This document shows positions 24,875-33,562 of a stretch of DNA of 64,000 nucleotides, piece by piece. Under the pieces are notes generated by a model. It saw nothing but the letters and a program-made list of their open reading frames with translations, searched no databases and was not told the origin of the DNA. Each line of letters starts with the position of its first letter. The first letter of the stretch is position 1. The position numbers and the translations under genes were made by a program. This stretch comes from Mycolicibacterium aromaticivorans JS19b1 = JCM 16368 (GTDB taxonomy: Bacteria; Actinomycetota; Actinomycetes; Mycobacteriales; Mycobacteriaceae), in assembly GCF_000559085.1 (NCBI RefSeq), contig NZ_JALN02000001.1, positions 2,542,001 to 2,606,000 on the forward strand, read 5' to 3'.

Positions 24875-27415
24875 ATGACTGCTTCAGCCCCCCTCCTCGA
24901 CGACCCCGGCGATCTGTCCACCGTTCGTGCGATGGCCTCCGACCCCGACCGGTTGTTCACCACCTTCGCCGGCTGGGCCAAGGCAAACGGCACCCCGCTG
25001 TACCCGGCGCAGGAGGAGGCGCTGATCGAATTGGTCAGCGGCGCCAACGTCGTTCTGGCGACACCGACGGGATCTGGCAAGTCCCTGGTCGCGACCGGAG
25101 CGTTGTACGCAGCCCTGGCCGCTGAGCGGCGAAGCTATTACACGGCGCCGATCAAAGCGCTGGTCAGCGAGAAGTTCTTCGCGCTGTGCGCGACGTTCGG
25201 TGCCGCGAACGTGGGCATGCTCACCGGCGATGCCGCGGTCAATGCGAGCGCGCCGATCATCGCCTGCACCGCGGAGATATTGGCCAACATCGCGCTTCGC
25301 GAAGGAGCGAACGCCGACATCGGCGTTGTCGTGATGGATGAGTTCCATTTCTACGGCGACCCCGACCGCGGCTGGGCCTGGCAGGTACCCCTCCTGGAGT
25401 TGCCGCATGCCCAGTTCCTGTTGATGTCGGCCACGCTCGGCGACGTCAGCTTCCTGCGCGAGGACCTGACTCGTCGCACCGGTCGGGCGACCGCTCTGGT
25501 AGCCGGCGCACAGCGGCCCGTGCCGCTGTTCTACTCCTATGCGACCACGCCCATGCACGAAACGATCACCGAACTACTGCAGACCAAACAGGCGCCGGTC
25601 TACATCGTTCATTTCACCCAGGCGTCCGCGCTGGAACGGGCGCAGGCGCTGATGAGTGTCAACGTCAGTACCAAGGATGAGAAGGCGGCGATCGCCGAGC
25701 ACATCGGCAGCTTCCGGTTCTCGACCGCATTCGGCTCGACGCTGTCCCGTCTGGTTCGCCACGGCATCGGCGTGCACCATGCCGGGATGCTGCCGAAGTA
25801 CCGCCGGCTGGTGGAGCAGCTTGCGCAAGCAGGCCTGCTCAAAGTCATCTGTGGTACGGACACGTTGGGCGTCGGCATCAACGTGCCGATCCGGACGGTC
25901 GTCTTCTCGGCGCTGTCGAAGTACGACGGGACGCGCACCCGGCTGCTCAATGCCCGCGAGTTCCATCAGATCGCCGGCCGTGCCGGCCGGGCCGGCTACG
26001 ACACCGCGGGCACCGTCGTGGTGCAGGCTCCCGACCACGAAGTCGAGAACCTCAAACAGTTCGCCAAAGTCGCCGATGATCCGAAGAAGCGCCGAAAATT
26101 GGTGCGCCGCAAAGTACCCGAAGGTATGGTGCCGTGGAGCGAAGCCACCATGACGCGGCTGGTCGAGGCCACTCCGGAGCCACTGACGAGCAACATGCGG
26201 GTGTTCACGGCGATGATCCTCGACGTGGTGGACCGCCCCGGTGACCCGTTTGTCGCGATGCGCCGGTTACTCACCGACAACCACGAGACCCGCAAGCGCC
26301 AGCTACAACACATCAGGGAAGCCGTCGGTATTGCCCGCTCGCTACTGCAGGCCGGGGTCCTCGAGCGGCTCGACGAACCCCAGGCTGACGGGCGCCGCTA
26401 CCGGCTGACCGTCGACCTGCCGGCCGACTTCGCCCTCAATCAGCCGCTGTCGACATTCGCGCTGGCCGCGGTCGGCGTTCTCGATCCCGACTCGGAAACC
26501 TTTGCACTGGACGTTGTTTCGGTGGTGGAAGCGACGCTGGAAGATCCACGCCAGATTGTGGCCGCGCAGTTGAACAAGGCCAGGGGTGAAGCCGTCGCCG
26601 CGATGAAAGCCGACGGCATCGAGTACGACGAGCGCATCGAACTGCTCGACGACGTCAGCTATCCCAAGCCGCTCGCGGAACTCCTGGAACACACCTTCGA
26701 GGTGTACCTGCACACCAACCCGTGGGCGGCCGATGCCCGGCTGTCGCCGAAATCCGTTGTCCGCGAGATGTGGGAGCGGGCTTTCACCTTCCGTGAGTTC
26801 GTCAGCGTCTACGGGCTGACCCGGTCCGAAGGGGCCGTGCTGCGATATCTGTCCGACGCGTTCAAGGCGCTGCGCTCCTCGGTGCCGACGGCGGCCCGGA
26901 CCGAGGAATTCACCGACATCGTCGAGTGGCTCGGAGAACTGGTGCGCCAGGTCGACTCCAGCCTGCTGGACGAGTGGGAGGAGCTCACCAGTCCCGACCA
27001 ACCGCTCGACGTCCCGGTGGCGGTCCCGATGCGCCCACGGCCGGTAACCGGAAATGTGCGGGCCTTCACCGCGATGGTCCGCAACGCGCTGTTCCGGCGG
27101 GTGGGGCTGTTCGCCCGGCAACGCTGGGATGAGCTGGGCGAACTGGATGCCGGGTCGGGTTGGTCCGCGCAGCGCTGGCACGAGACCGGGGACGAGTACT
27201 TCGATGAGCACAGCGAAGTGGGCACCGGTGCCGACGCCCGAGGGCCTGCCCTGCTGATCATCGACCGTGGCCCCGACGTGTGGCGGGTGCGGCAGATCCT
27301 CGACGACCCGGCCGGCGACCACAACTGGGGCATCGTGGTGGAGGTCGACGTGGAGGCCTCGGACGAGGCGGGGTCACCTGTCTTACGCGTGGTCGACGTC
27401 GGCCGTGTGGACTGA
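24875..27415 (+). CDS. DEAD/DEAH-box RNA helicase with DUF3516-type C-terminus
   Basis: This superfamily 2 helicase has 846 residues. RecA domain 1 has ATPTGSGKS (motif I), VVMDEFHFYGD (motif II, DEFH) and LMSATLG (motif III). Domain 2 has GVHHAGMLPKYRR, GTDTLGVGINVP and QIAGRAGRAGYD (motif VI). About 400 residues follow without helicase motifs, fitting the DUF3516 extension of actinobacterial Ski2-like helicases. It would unwind RNA or RNA-protein complexes. It precedes the release-factor gene by about 160 nt on the same strand, hinting at a translation-related pair. HelY-like proteins are the nearest relatives I recall. Confidence 0.88.
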   Translation: MTASAPLLDDPGDLSTVRAMASDPDRLFTTFAGWAKANGTPLYPAQEEALIELVSGANVVLATPTGSGKSLVATGALYAALAAERRSYYTAPIKALVSEKFFALCATFGAANVGMLTGDAAVNASAPIIACTAEILANIALREGANADIGVVVMDEFHFYGDPDRGWAWQVPLLELPHAQFLLMSATLGDVSFLREDLTRRTGRATALVAGAQRPVPLFYSYATTPMHETITELLQTKQAPVYIVHFTQASALERAQALMSVNVSTKDEKAAIAEHIGSFRFSTAFGSTLSRLVRHGIGVHHAGMLPKYRRLVEQLAQAGLLKVICGTDTLGVGINVPIRTVVFSALSKYDGTRTRLLNAREFHQIAGRAGRAGYDTAGTVVVQAPDHEVENLKQFAKVADDPKKRRKLVRRKVPEGMVPWSEATMTRLVEATPEPLTSNMRVFTAMILDVVDRPGDPFVAMRRLLTDNHETRKRQLQHIREAVGIARSLLQAGVLERLDEPQADGRRYRLTVDLPADFALNQPLSTFALAAVGVLDPDSETFALDVVSVVEATLEDPRQIVAAQLNKARGEAVAAMKADGIEYDERIELLDDVSYPKPLAELLEHTFEVYLHTNPWAADARLSPKSVVREMWERAFTFREFVSVYGLTRSEGAVLRYLSDAFKALRSSVPTAARTEEFTDIVEWLGELVRQVDSSLLDEWEELTSPDQPLDVPVAVPMRPRPVTGNVRAFTAMVRNALFRRVGLFARQRWDELGELDAGSGWSAQRWHETGDEYFDEHSEVGTGADARGPALLIIDRGPDVWRVRQILDDPAGDHNWGIVVEVDVEASDEAGSPVLRVVDVGRVD

Positions 27416-27577
27416 GTGCGTGTCGGCACCCCTGAGCTGCCCGTTCACACCGGTCAGGGCGCTGTCGCAATCATTGCGGGTGAGGCGCGTCCGGCTGGAT
27501 TTCCGGGCCCGGGGTGTGCGCGGAATGCCCGCACGATTAGAGGTTTTGCGTCGTCGGCAAATACCATCGACGACGCA

Positions 27578-29221
27578 ATGAGTGATCACGACCTCGACGT
27601 CCCGGCGGCGCCTACCACAGCCGTGGCTCACCGCCTCGCGGTGGAAGCCGGTCGCCGGCGCACCTTCGCCGTCATCAGCCACCCTGACGCCGGTAAGTCG
27701 ACGCTGACCGAGGCCCTGGTACTGCACGCGCGGATCATCACCCAGGCCGGCGCCATCCACGGCAAAGCCGGTCGCCGTGCCACGGTGTCGGACTGGATGG
27801 AGATGGAGCAGGCCCGGGGTATCTCGATCACCTCGACGGCATTGCAGTTTCCGTATCACTCGCCCGAGGGGCAGGACTGCGTCATCAACCTGCTGGACAC
27901 CCCAGGGCACGCCGACTTCTCCGAGGACACCTACCGGGTGCTCAGCGCAGTCGACTGCGCGGTCATGCTGATCGATGCTGCCAAGGGTCTGGAACCGCAG
28001 ACACTCAAGCTTTTTCAGGTGTGCAAGCACCGCGGACTGCCCATCCTCACCGTGATCAACAAGTGGGACCGGCCAGGGCGGCACGCACTGGAGCTTCTCG
28101 ACGAGATCCAGCAACGCATCGGTCTCAAGCCGACTCCGTTGACGTGGCCGGTCGGTATCGCCGGTGACTTCAAGGGTGTGCTGGATCGCCGCACCGGCAA
28201 CTTCATCCGGTTCACCCGCACCGCGGGCGGTGCCACTGCCGCACCCGAGGAGCACATCGCACCCGAGCGCGCTCGCGATGCGGCGGGCATCGACTGGGAC
28301 AACGCGGTCGAAGAATGCGAATTGCTCTCCGCCGACGACGGTGACCACGATCAGGAAGCCTTCCTGCAGGGCGTGACGACGCCGGTGCTGTTCACCTCCG
28401 CCGCACTGAATTTCGGCGTGAATCAGCTTCTGGACAACCTGACGCGGCTCGCGCCTCCGCCGAGCGGCCAGGTCGACGTCGACGGCAACGTGCGGCCGGT
28501 CGACGCCCCGTTCAGTGCATTCGTCTTCAAGGTCCAGGCCGGCATGGATTCCGCGCACCGCGACCGGATCGCCTACGCACGGGTATGTTCGGGAACCTTC
28601 GAGCGCGGCGACGTCCTGACCCACGCCGCAACAGGTAAGCCGTTCGTGACCAAGTACGCCCAATCGGTGTTCGGCCAGCAGCGCTCGACACTGGATGACG
28701 CGTGGCCCGGCGACGTGATCGGCCTGGCCAACGCCAACGCGCTGCGGCCGGGTGACACCCTCTTTCGCGATGTGCCCGTGCAGTTTCCGCCGATCCCGAG
28801 CTTTGCTCCCGTGCATTTCTCGGTCGCCCGGGGCACCGATCCGAGTAAGCACAAGCAGTTTCGCAAGGGCATCGAGCAACTCGAGCAGGAGGGCGTGGTG
28901 CAGGTTCTGCGGTCGGACCGCCGGGGCGAGCAAGCGCCGGTACTCGCCGCCGTCGGCCCGCTGCAGTTCGAGGTGACGAGTCACCGGATGGCCACCGAAT
29001 TCAACGCACCGATCTCGCTGGACCCGCTGCCGTACACCGTGGCGCGCGCCGTCGACCCCGAGGACGCGCCGTTCGTGGACAAGCAGGTGTCGACGGAGGT
29101 ACTCACCCGCACGGACGGCGTGATGCTCGCCCTGTTCACCACGAAGTGGCGACTGCAGGGGTTCCAGGAGGACAACCCCGCGGTGACGCTGCGCCCACTG
29201 GTCGCCGCCGGCGACGACTGA
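27578..29221 (+). CDS. prfC: peptide chain release factor 3
   Basis: RF3 is a ribosome-associated GTPase that recycles RF1/RF2 after peptide release. The 547-residue product starts at ATG 27578 (MSDHDLDVP); the longer open frame from 27416 is upstream sequence. GTPase motifs are FAVISHPDAGKST (G1), EMEQARGISITST (switch I), LLDTPGHADFSEDTYRVL (G3) and TVINKWDRPGRH (G4, NKWD, where most RF3s have NKLD). ADP/EF-Tu-like and C-terminal RF3 domains follow, including HFSVARGTDPSKHKQF. Length and motif order fit prfC. Many actinobacteria lack RF3, so its presence is worth noting. Confidence 0.9.
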   Translation: MSDHDLDVPAAPTTAVAHRLAVEAGRRRTFAVISHPDAGKSTLTEALVLHARIITQAGAIHGKAGRRATVSDWMEMEQARGISITSTALQFPYHSPEGQDCVINLLDTPGHADFSEDTYRVLSAVDCAVMLIDAAKGLEPQTLKLFQVCKHRGLPILTVINKWDRPGRHALELLDEIQQRIGLKPTPLTWPVGIAGDFKGVLDRRTGNFIRFTRTAGGATAAPEEHIAPERARDAAGIDWDNAVEECELLSADDGDHDQEAFLQGVTTPVLFTSAALNFGVNQLLDNLTRLAPPPSGQVDVDGNVRPVDAPFSAFVFKVQAGMDSAHRDRIAYARVCSGTFERGDVLTHAATGKPFVTKYAQSVFGQQRSTLDDAWPGDVIGLANANALRPGDTLFRDVPVQFPPIPSFAPVHFSVARGTDPSKHKQFRKGIEQLEQEGVVQVLRSDRRGEQAPVLAAVGPLQFEVTSHRMATEFNAPISLDPLPYTVARAVDPEDAPFVDKQVSTEVLTRTDGVMLALFTTKWRLQGFQEDNPAVTLRPLVAAGDD

Positions 29222-29244
29222 TCACGCGTCGTCTCCCCGCAGTG

Positions 29245-29922
29245 CTAGCCGTTCGCGGTAGCCAGCCCGGCTTTGACCTGCTTGGTCAACTCGTCGGCCA
29301 GTATCTCGGGTTGGCCGCCGAGCAGTCCGTCCACCGCCAGCTTCGCCACCACTGCGGGATCGATCTTCTGATCGGCGGGGACGAAAGACGCCATGTCGGT
29401 GTCCATGAATCCGACGTGCAGGGCTGCGACGTGAACACCCCTGGGCGCCAATTCAGTTCGCAGCGCGTCCGTCATGGCCCAGCCGGCCGCTTTGGCTGCC
29501 GAGTAGGCGCCGAATGACGGTGCGTGATACCAGGACAGCACCGACAGAACGTTCAGGACGGAACCGCCGCCGTTCTTCTCGATGATCGGGACGAACTCGC
29601 GTGTCACGTTGAGCGTGCCGAAGTAGTGCGTTTCCATCTCCAGCCGGATGTCCTCGATCGGTCCGCTGAGCAGGTCGGCCTCCGTCGAGACGCCGGCGTT
29701 GTTGATCAGGACCGTGACGTCTCCGGCGATCGCCGCCGCCCGGCGGACCGACTCCGGGTCGGTGATGTCCAGTTGGATCGGGACCGCACCGGGCAGGTCG
29801 ATCGTTTCGGGCCTGCGGGCCGCGGCGTACACCTTGACTCCCCGCGACAGAAGTTCGGTGGCGAACTTCCGTCCCAAGCCGCGGTTCGCGCCCGTCACCA
29901 GTGCGATGGTCTGCTGCGTCAT
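29245..29922 (-). CDS. short-chain dehydrogenase/reductase
   Basis: This compact SDR of 225 residues has the coenzyme motif ALVTGANRGLGRKF near residue 7, an NNAGVSTEADLL segment and the catalytic Ser in LNVLSVLSW with Tyr and Lys in AYSAAKAAGW. AGGGAGA sits 6 nt before ATG 29922. It is convergent with prfC (23 nt between stops). The product is shorter than metabolic SDRs with a C-terminal substrate lid. The substrate is unknown. Confidence 0.87.
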   Translation of the reverse strand: MTQQTIALVTGANRGLGRKFATELLSRGVKVYAAARRPETIDLPGAVPIQLDITDPESVRRAAAIAGDVTVLINNAGVSTEADLLSGPIEDIRLEMETHYFGTLNVTREFVPIIEKNGGGSVLNVLSVLSWYHAPSFGAYSAAKAAGWAMTDALRTELAPRGVHVAALHVGFMDTDMASFVPADQKIDPAVVAKLAVDGLLGGQPEILADELTKQVKAGLATANG

Positions 29923-30025
29923 CGAAGTTCTCCCTTTGCCGACGTCTTCTCAGGCGACAACACTAGAACGGGCTGGGTTAATTCCGCTAGACCCAGCCGA
30001 TGACGCCCCGGATTCGCGGCCGCGA

Positions 30026-30916
30026 CTAGTGACCGAGGTGGATTTGCAGTCCGTGGCTGCGCAGCTGTTCGAAGCTGTAGCTGAAATCGCCTCGCCGGCC
30101 GATGGATACGACGTAGCGGTCCTGGCCCTCGTCGATGGAGAACGTGAACGAGAACGTGCAGTTCGCGCTGTCACCGGTGCCGGCGCCCAGCGATGTGGTG
30201 GTGAGGATGTCGCCCTTGCCGTTCTTGACCGTCACCGGAGTGGTGCGGCCGATATCGGCGTAGCCGTCCGTTCCGTGGCAGGTGCCGCCGTCGACGACGA
30301 TCGAACCGGTGCCGAGGCTGTCCGTCAGGACGAAAACCCCTGAGATCTTGGCGGATTCGAGGATGCGGAATCCATTGTTGAACTTCGGGCAGAACACGTC
30401 GACGGCGATCTTGTCCGCCAGCAGACCCTGCTGCTGGCCACCGTGTTCGAGTTGATTGCAGACCTCATGTCCGTGGGCGACGGCGTTGGCTTCGGAATTG
30501 AACTGGTCGAACAGCCCCGCAGTCTGCAAGGCCTGCACGTACTCGGCCTCGGGGGGCGGCGAGGGCCGGTGCCGCGCCCAGAGCAGGCCTGCGACCACGC
30601 CGGCGACCATCACGATGACCGCGGTCGTGACGCCGGTGGCCAGCCAGGTCAACCGGACACTCGATCGGGCCACCGGCACCTCGACGTACGCCGGTAACAT
30701 CTGCCCGCCGACGGGGTCGTTCGCTTCGGACCTGCCGTTGCGCACCCGGTTGGTCGCGTGCCCCGCCGTGTAATACCGGCCTTCGTAGCGGGCCGTGGGA
30801 TCCGGCCGCCAGCCCGTCGGTCGGGTGGGCGTCAGCACGCCGCCGCAACGCGCGCATATGCCACCTGCGTCGAGGTCAGCCCCGCAATAGGGGCAGGACG
30901 CGGGAGCTCCCTTCAT
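30026..30916 (-). CDS. DUF2510/DUF732-domain membrane protein with zinc ribbon
   Basis: This 296-residue single-pass membrane protein has a mosaic layout. An N-terminal zinc ribbon (CPYCG...CARCG, four Cys) is followed by a DUF2510-like repeat (GWRPDPTARYEGRYYTAG), a transmembrane helix (WLATGVTTAVIVMVAGVVAG) and an extracytoplasmic DUF732-like domain with paired Cys (HEVCNQLEHGG and VDVFCPKFN). A C-terminal beta-rich part (TVKNGKGDILTTTSL) follows. Mycobacterial DUF732 proteins are small exported proteins of unknown role; here the domain is tethered to a cytoplasmic ribbon, suggesting a sensor or scaffold. It is divergent from the HadAB-like gene. Confidence 0.72.
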   Translation of the reverse strand: MKGAPASCPYCGADLDAGGICARCGGVLTPTRPTGWRPDPTARYEGRYYTAGHATNRVRNGRSEANDPVGGQMLPAYVEVPVARSSVRLTWLATGVTTAVIVMVAGVVAGLLWARHRPSPPPEAEYVQALQTAGLFDQFNSEANAVAHGHEVCNQLEHGGQQQGLLADKIAVDVFCPKFNNGFRILESAKISGVFVLTDSLGTGSIVVDGGTCHGTDGYADIGRTTPVTVKNGKGDILTTTSLGAGTGDSANCTFSFTFSIDEGQDRYVVSIGRRGDFSYSFEQLRSHGLQIHLGH

Positions 30917-31049
30917 TGCTCACCCCAACCGCCGTGCACTCGGTTCTTCGTGACAGCCGAATCGTATCGGCGTGCCAGGCTATGTTCACTGCGCGTTAGG
31001 GTGCTGTGGTCGGCTTCAGTGAACAAGCCGATAGAAAAGTTGAGCATCC

Positions 31050-32081
31050 ATGACCGCACCAGCAGAGACGTCGCCGCTTGAAGCGCGTGTCGGCCACTAC
31101 TACCGGATGGACGGCACCTACCTCGTCGGCCGGGAGAAGCTCCGCGAGTACGCCCGCGCCGTGCAGGACTATCACCCTGCCCACTGGGACGTCGCCGCGG
31201 CAGCTGAGCTGGGCTATTCAGATGTCATCGCCCCGCTGACCTTCACCTCGGCACCGGGCATGCAATGCAACCGGCGGATGTTCGAGTCGATCGTCGTCGG
31301 CTACGACACCTACCTGCAGACCGAAGAGGTCTTCGAACAGCACCGCCCGATCGTCGCCGGCGACGAACTCGTGATCGATGTCGAGTTGACCTCGGTGCGT
31401 CGGACGGCGGGACGCGATTTCATCACCGTCACCAACACGTTCACCGACACCCGCGGCGAACGGGTGCACACGCTGCACACCACCGTCGTCGGAGTGACCG
31501 CGGAGGACATCGACGCGGGCGTGAAGATCGCCGTTCAGAACGCGATGATGCACGACATGAACATCCTCGACATCGGCGGAGACGACGCCGATTACGAGAA
31601 GGAACTGCGCCCCGACGGCGAGATCCGGATATCGGACGGCGGTCTGACCCGTTCACCCGGGACCCGGTCGTTCGACGACCTGGCGGTCGGCGAGGAGCTT
31701 CCCGCCCACCACACCCGGGTCTCCCGCGGCGATCTGGTGAACTACGCGGGCGTGGCCGGCGACGCCAACCCGATTCACTGGGATGAGGACATCGCCAAGC
31801 TGGCGGGTCTCCCCGACGTGATCGCTCACGGCATGTTGACGATGGGCCTCGGCGCCGGATACCACTCGGTGTGGTCGGGCGACCCGGGAGCGGTCACCCG
31901 CTTCGCGGTGCGGCTGTCGCAACCCGCGGTCGTCTCGGCCAAGGAGGGTGCCGACATCGAGTTCAGCGGCAAGCTCAAGTCGCTGGATCCCGAAACCCGC
32001 TCGGGTGTCGTCCTTATCGGCGCGAAGTCGGCGGGCAAGAAGATCTTCGGTCTGGCGACGATGAACGTGCGGTTCAGCTGA
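31050..32081 (+). CDS. fused HadA/HadB-like (3R)-hydroxyacyl dehydratase
   Basis: This 343-residue double hotdog protein probably dehydrates (3R)-hydroxyacyl-ACP in FAS-II/mycolic acid elongation. The N-terminal hotdog is HadA-like (VGREKLREYARAVQDYHPAH, then SDVIAPLTFTSA). The C-terminal one has the MaoC/R-hydratase motif YAGVAGDANPIHWDEDIA with Asp, Asn and His in place, then IAHGMLTMGLGAGYH. Genomic HadA and HadB are normally separate genes in the hadABC operon; the fusion form is known in some mycobacteria as an extra copy. It is monocistronic here, and its end overlaps the convergent CheB stop by 8 nt. Confidence 0.85.
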   Translation: MTAPAETSPLEARVGHYYRMDGTYLVGREKLREYARAVQDYHPAHWDVAAAAELGYSDVIAPLTFTSAPGMQCNRRMFESIVVGYDTYLQTEEVFEQHRPIVAGDELVIDVELTSVRRTAGRDFITVTNTFTDTRGERVHTLHTTVVGVTAEDIDAGVKIAVQNAMMHDMNILDIGGDDADYEKELRPDGEIRISDGGLTRSPGTRSFDDLAVGEELPAHHTRVSRGDLVNYAGVAGDANPIHWDEDIAKLAGLPDVIAHGMLTMGLGAGYHSVWSGDPGAVTRFAVRLSQPAVVSAKEGADIEFSGKLKSLDPETRSGVVLIGAKSAGKKIFGLATMNVRFS

Positions 32082-32709
32082 GGCTGTGTCGGCCGTCTAG
32101 TCCGGAGAGCCACCGCCCGATGTCTGCTGGATCCGCGATGTGATCGGGATCCACCCGGCGCAGTGCGGCGTTGACGGCGACGGCCGCCTCGCATGTGTCT
32201 GGATCCTGGAGAACAACGCGGCCGCCGCCGGCCTTCACCTCTTCGCAGCCCCGGGCCCCGTCGTCGCTGGCGCACGAAAGCAGCACAGCCGTAACCGAAT
32301 TGACCAATTGCGCCGCGCTGGAGAACAACGCGTCAAGTGAGGGCCGCGAATGCAGGAGCGGTGCGTCCAAGGTCAGGTGGGCGCGCACACCGGGGCCTGT
32401 CTCGTACTGCTCGACCGGGGTCGCCGGTTCCGTCGACGGGTTCCGGTCATTGCCCACCAGCAGGTGATAAGCGGCCGGGGCCAACGTCACCTCCCCCGGC
32501 GAACACGCCCAGGGACTGGCGGTCGGCTCCCGAATCGGGATTGCCGTGTAGCCCTGCAGGACCCGGTCGAGTCCCGCATACTGCGGCGCGCGATGCAGTG
32601 CCACCAACACCACGATGTCGCGGGCGTCGCCGAGGGTGTCGAAGACGCCGCGCAACGCTTTGATGCCGCCGGCGCTGCCGCCGATGACCACGACGTCAGG
32701 GCCGGGCAC
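32074..32709 (-). CDS. CheB-type protein-glutamate methylesterase (no receiver domain)
   Basis: This 211-residue protein is the catalytic domain of CheB alone. The triad positions are Ser in VVIGGSAGGIKA, His in VLVALHRAPQY and Asp in LLSCASDDGARG. CheB demethylates or deamidates methyl-accepting receptors and can act on other glutamyl esters. It lacks the N-terminal receiver domain that normally gates CheB, so control would have to come from partners. Its start overlaps the CheR gene by 14 nt, and it is the last gene of the four-gene signalling operon. No CheA, CheW or receptor gene lies in the window. Confidence 0.85.
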   Translation of the reverse strand: MPGPDVVVIGGSAGGIKALRGVFDTLGDARDIVVLVALHRAPQYAGLDRVLQGYTAIPIREPTASPWACSPGEVTLAPAAYHLLVGNDRNPSTEPATPVEQYETGPGVRAHLTLDAPLLHSRPSLDALFSSAAQLVNSVTAVLLSCASDDGARGCEEVKAGGGRVVLQDPDTCEAAVAVNAALRRVDPDHIADPADIGRWLSGLDGRHSLS

Positions 32710-33562
32710 GCTGGTTCTGACTCTTGGCGTAAATGCCCAGCCGGCGGTCCTGCGCCTTGAACAACTTCATCCCGTCGACGGTGAGGCCTTCGCGTGGACC
32801 GATGACGAGATTTCCGAAGGGAGCCAGGCTGTCCCAGAACATGCGTTCGGCCCTTCGCTGCAACGTCTCCTCGAAATAGATGAAGACATTTCTGCACAGG
32901 ATCAGATGGAACTCGCCGAATGTGCTGTCGGTAGCCAGATTATGGGAGAAGAACTCGAGTCGGGACCGCAGTGTGGGGCTCAGAATAGATCTGTCGTACT
33001 TGGCGATGTACCAGTCCGAGAACGGCCTTTCACCCCCACTGGCCTGGTAGTTGCGGGTCGCTTCCACCATCGTCTCGGCGGGGTAGATCGCCGATGCGGC
33101 AACACGTAGCGATTCGCTGTCGATATCGGTGGCATAGATGGTGGACCGATCCAGCAGGCCGGCCTCATCCAGCAGGATGGCCACGGAGTACGCCTCCTCC
33201 CCCGTCGCGCACCCCGCCACCCAGATCCGGATTCGGGGATAGGTGGCCAGCCTCGGCAGCACCTCCGTGCGGATCTTGGCGAACACCAAAGGATCCCGGA
33301 ACATCTCGGTGACGTTGACCGTCATCGCCGACAGAAACGAGGCGAGCAGGGTCGGATCGCGAAGCACCCGGTCTTGCGCTGAGGAGATGCTGCCGAGCGA
33401 GTGGCGATCGACGAACGCCATCAGCCGCCTGTTGCGCGACGCGTCCGTGTAGTGGCGAAAGTCGTAGCCGAGGAACTCGAAGACCGTGTAGAAGAACGCC
33501 TCCGCCTCGATCGCCGTCAGTTCTTTGGACCGAGCCGGGTCATTCTCCGCAGGATCACTCAT
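32696..33562 (-). CDS. CheR-type protein-glutamate O-methyltransferase
   Basis: The 288-residue protein has an all-helical CheR N-domain (FFYTVFEFLGYDFRHYTDAS) and a SAM-binding domain: IRIWVAGCATGEEAYSVAI (motif I) and IYATDIDSESLRVA (acidic loop), then HLILCRNVFIYFEE. It would methylate glutamates on a receptor or scaffold. I place the start at ATG 33562 (MSDPAENDP), which overlaps the histidine-kinase stop by 8 nt; ATG 33589 is an alternative. Its methylase activity pairs with the CheB gene that it overlaps. Confidence 0.86.
   Translation of the reverse strand: MSDPAENDPARSKELTAIEAEAFFYTVFEFLGYDFRHYTDASRNRRLMAFVDRHSLGSISSAQDRVLRDPTLLASFLSAMTVNVTEMFRDPLVFAKIRTEVLPRLATYPRIRIWVAGCATGEEAYSVAILLDEAGLLDRSTIYATDIDSESLRVAASAIYPAETMVEATRNYQASGGERPFSDWYIAKYDRSILSPTLRSRLEFFSHNLATDSTFGEFHLILCRNVFIYFEETLQRRAERMFWDSLAPFGNLVIGPREGLTVDGMKLFKAQDRRLGIYAKSQNQRARP

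Noticed and set aside
27416..27577. N-terminal extension of release factor 3
   Set aside because: The 54 extra codons do not resemble RF3, and the family N-terminus (MSDHDL...VAHRLAVEAG) matches ATG 27578.
32074..33562. CheR/CheB as part of a motility chemotaxis system
   Set aside because: No CheA, CheW, receptor or flagellar gene is present, and the CheB has no receiver domain. The operon context points to c-di-GMP/two-component signalling.
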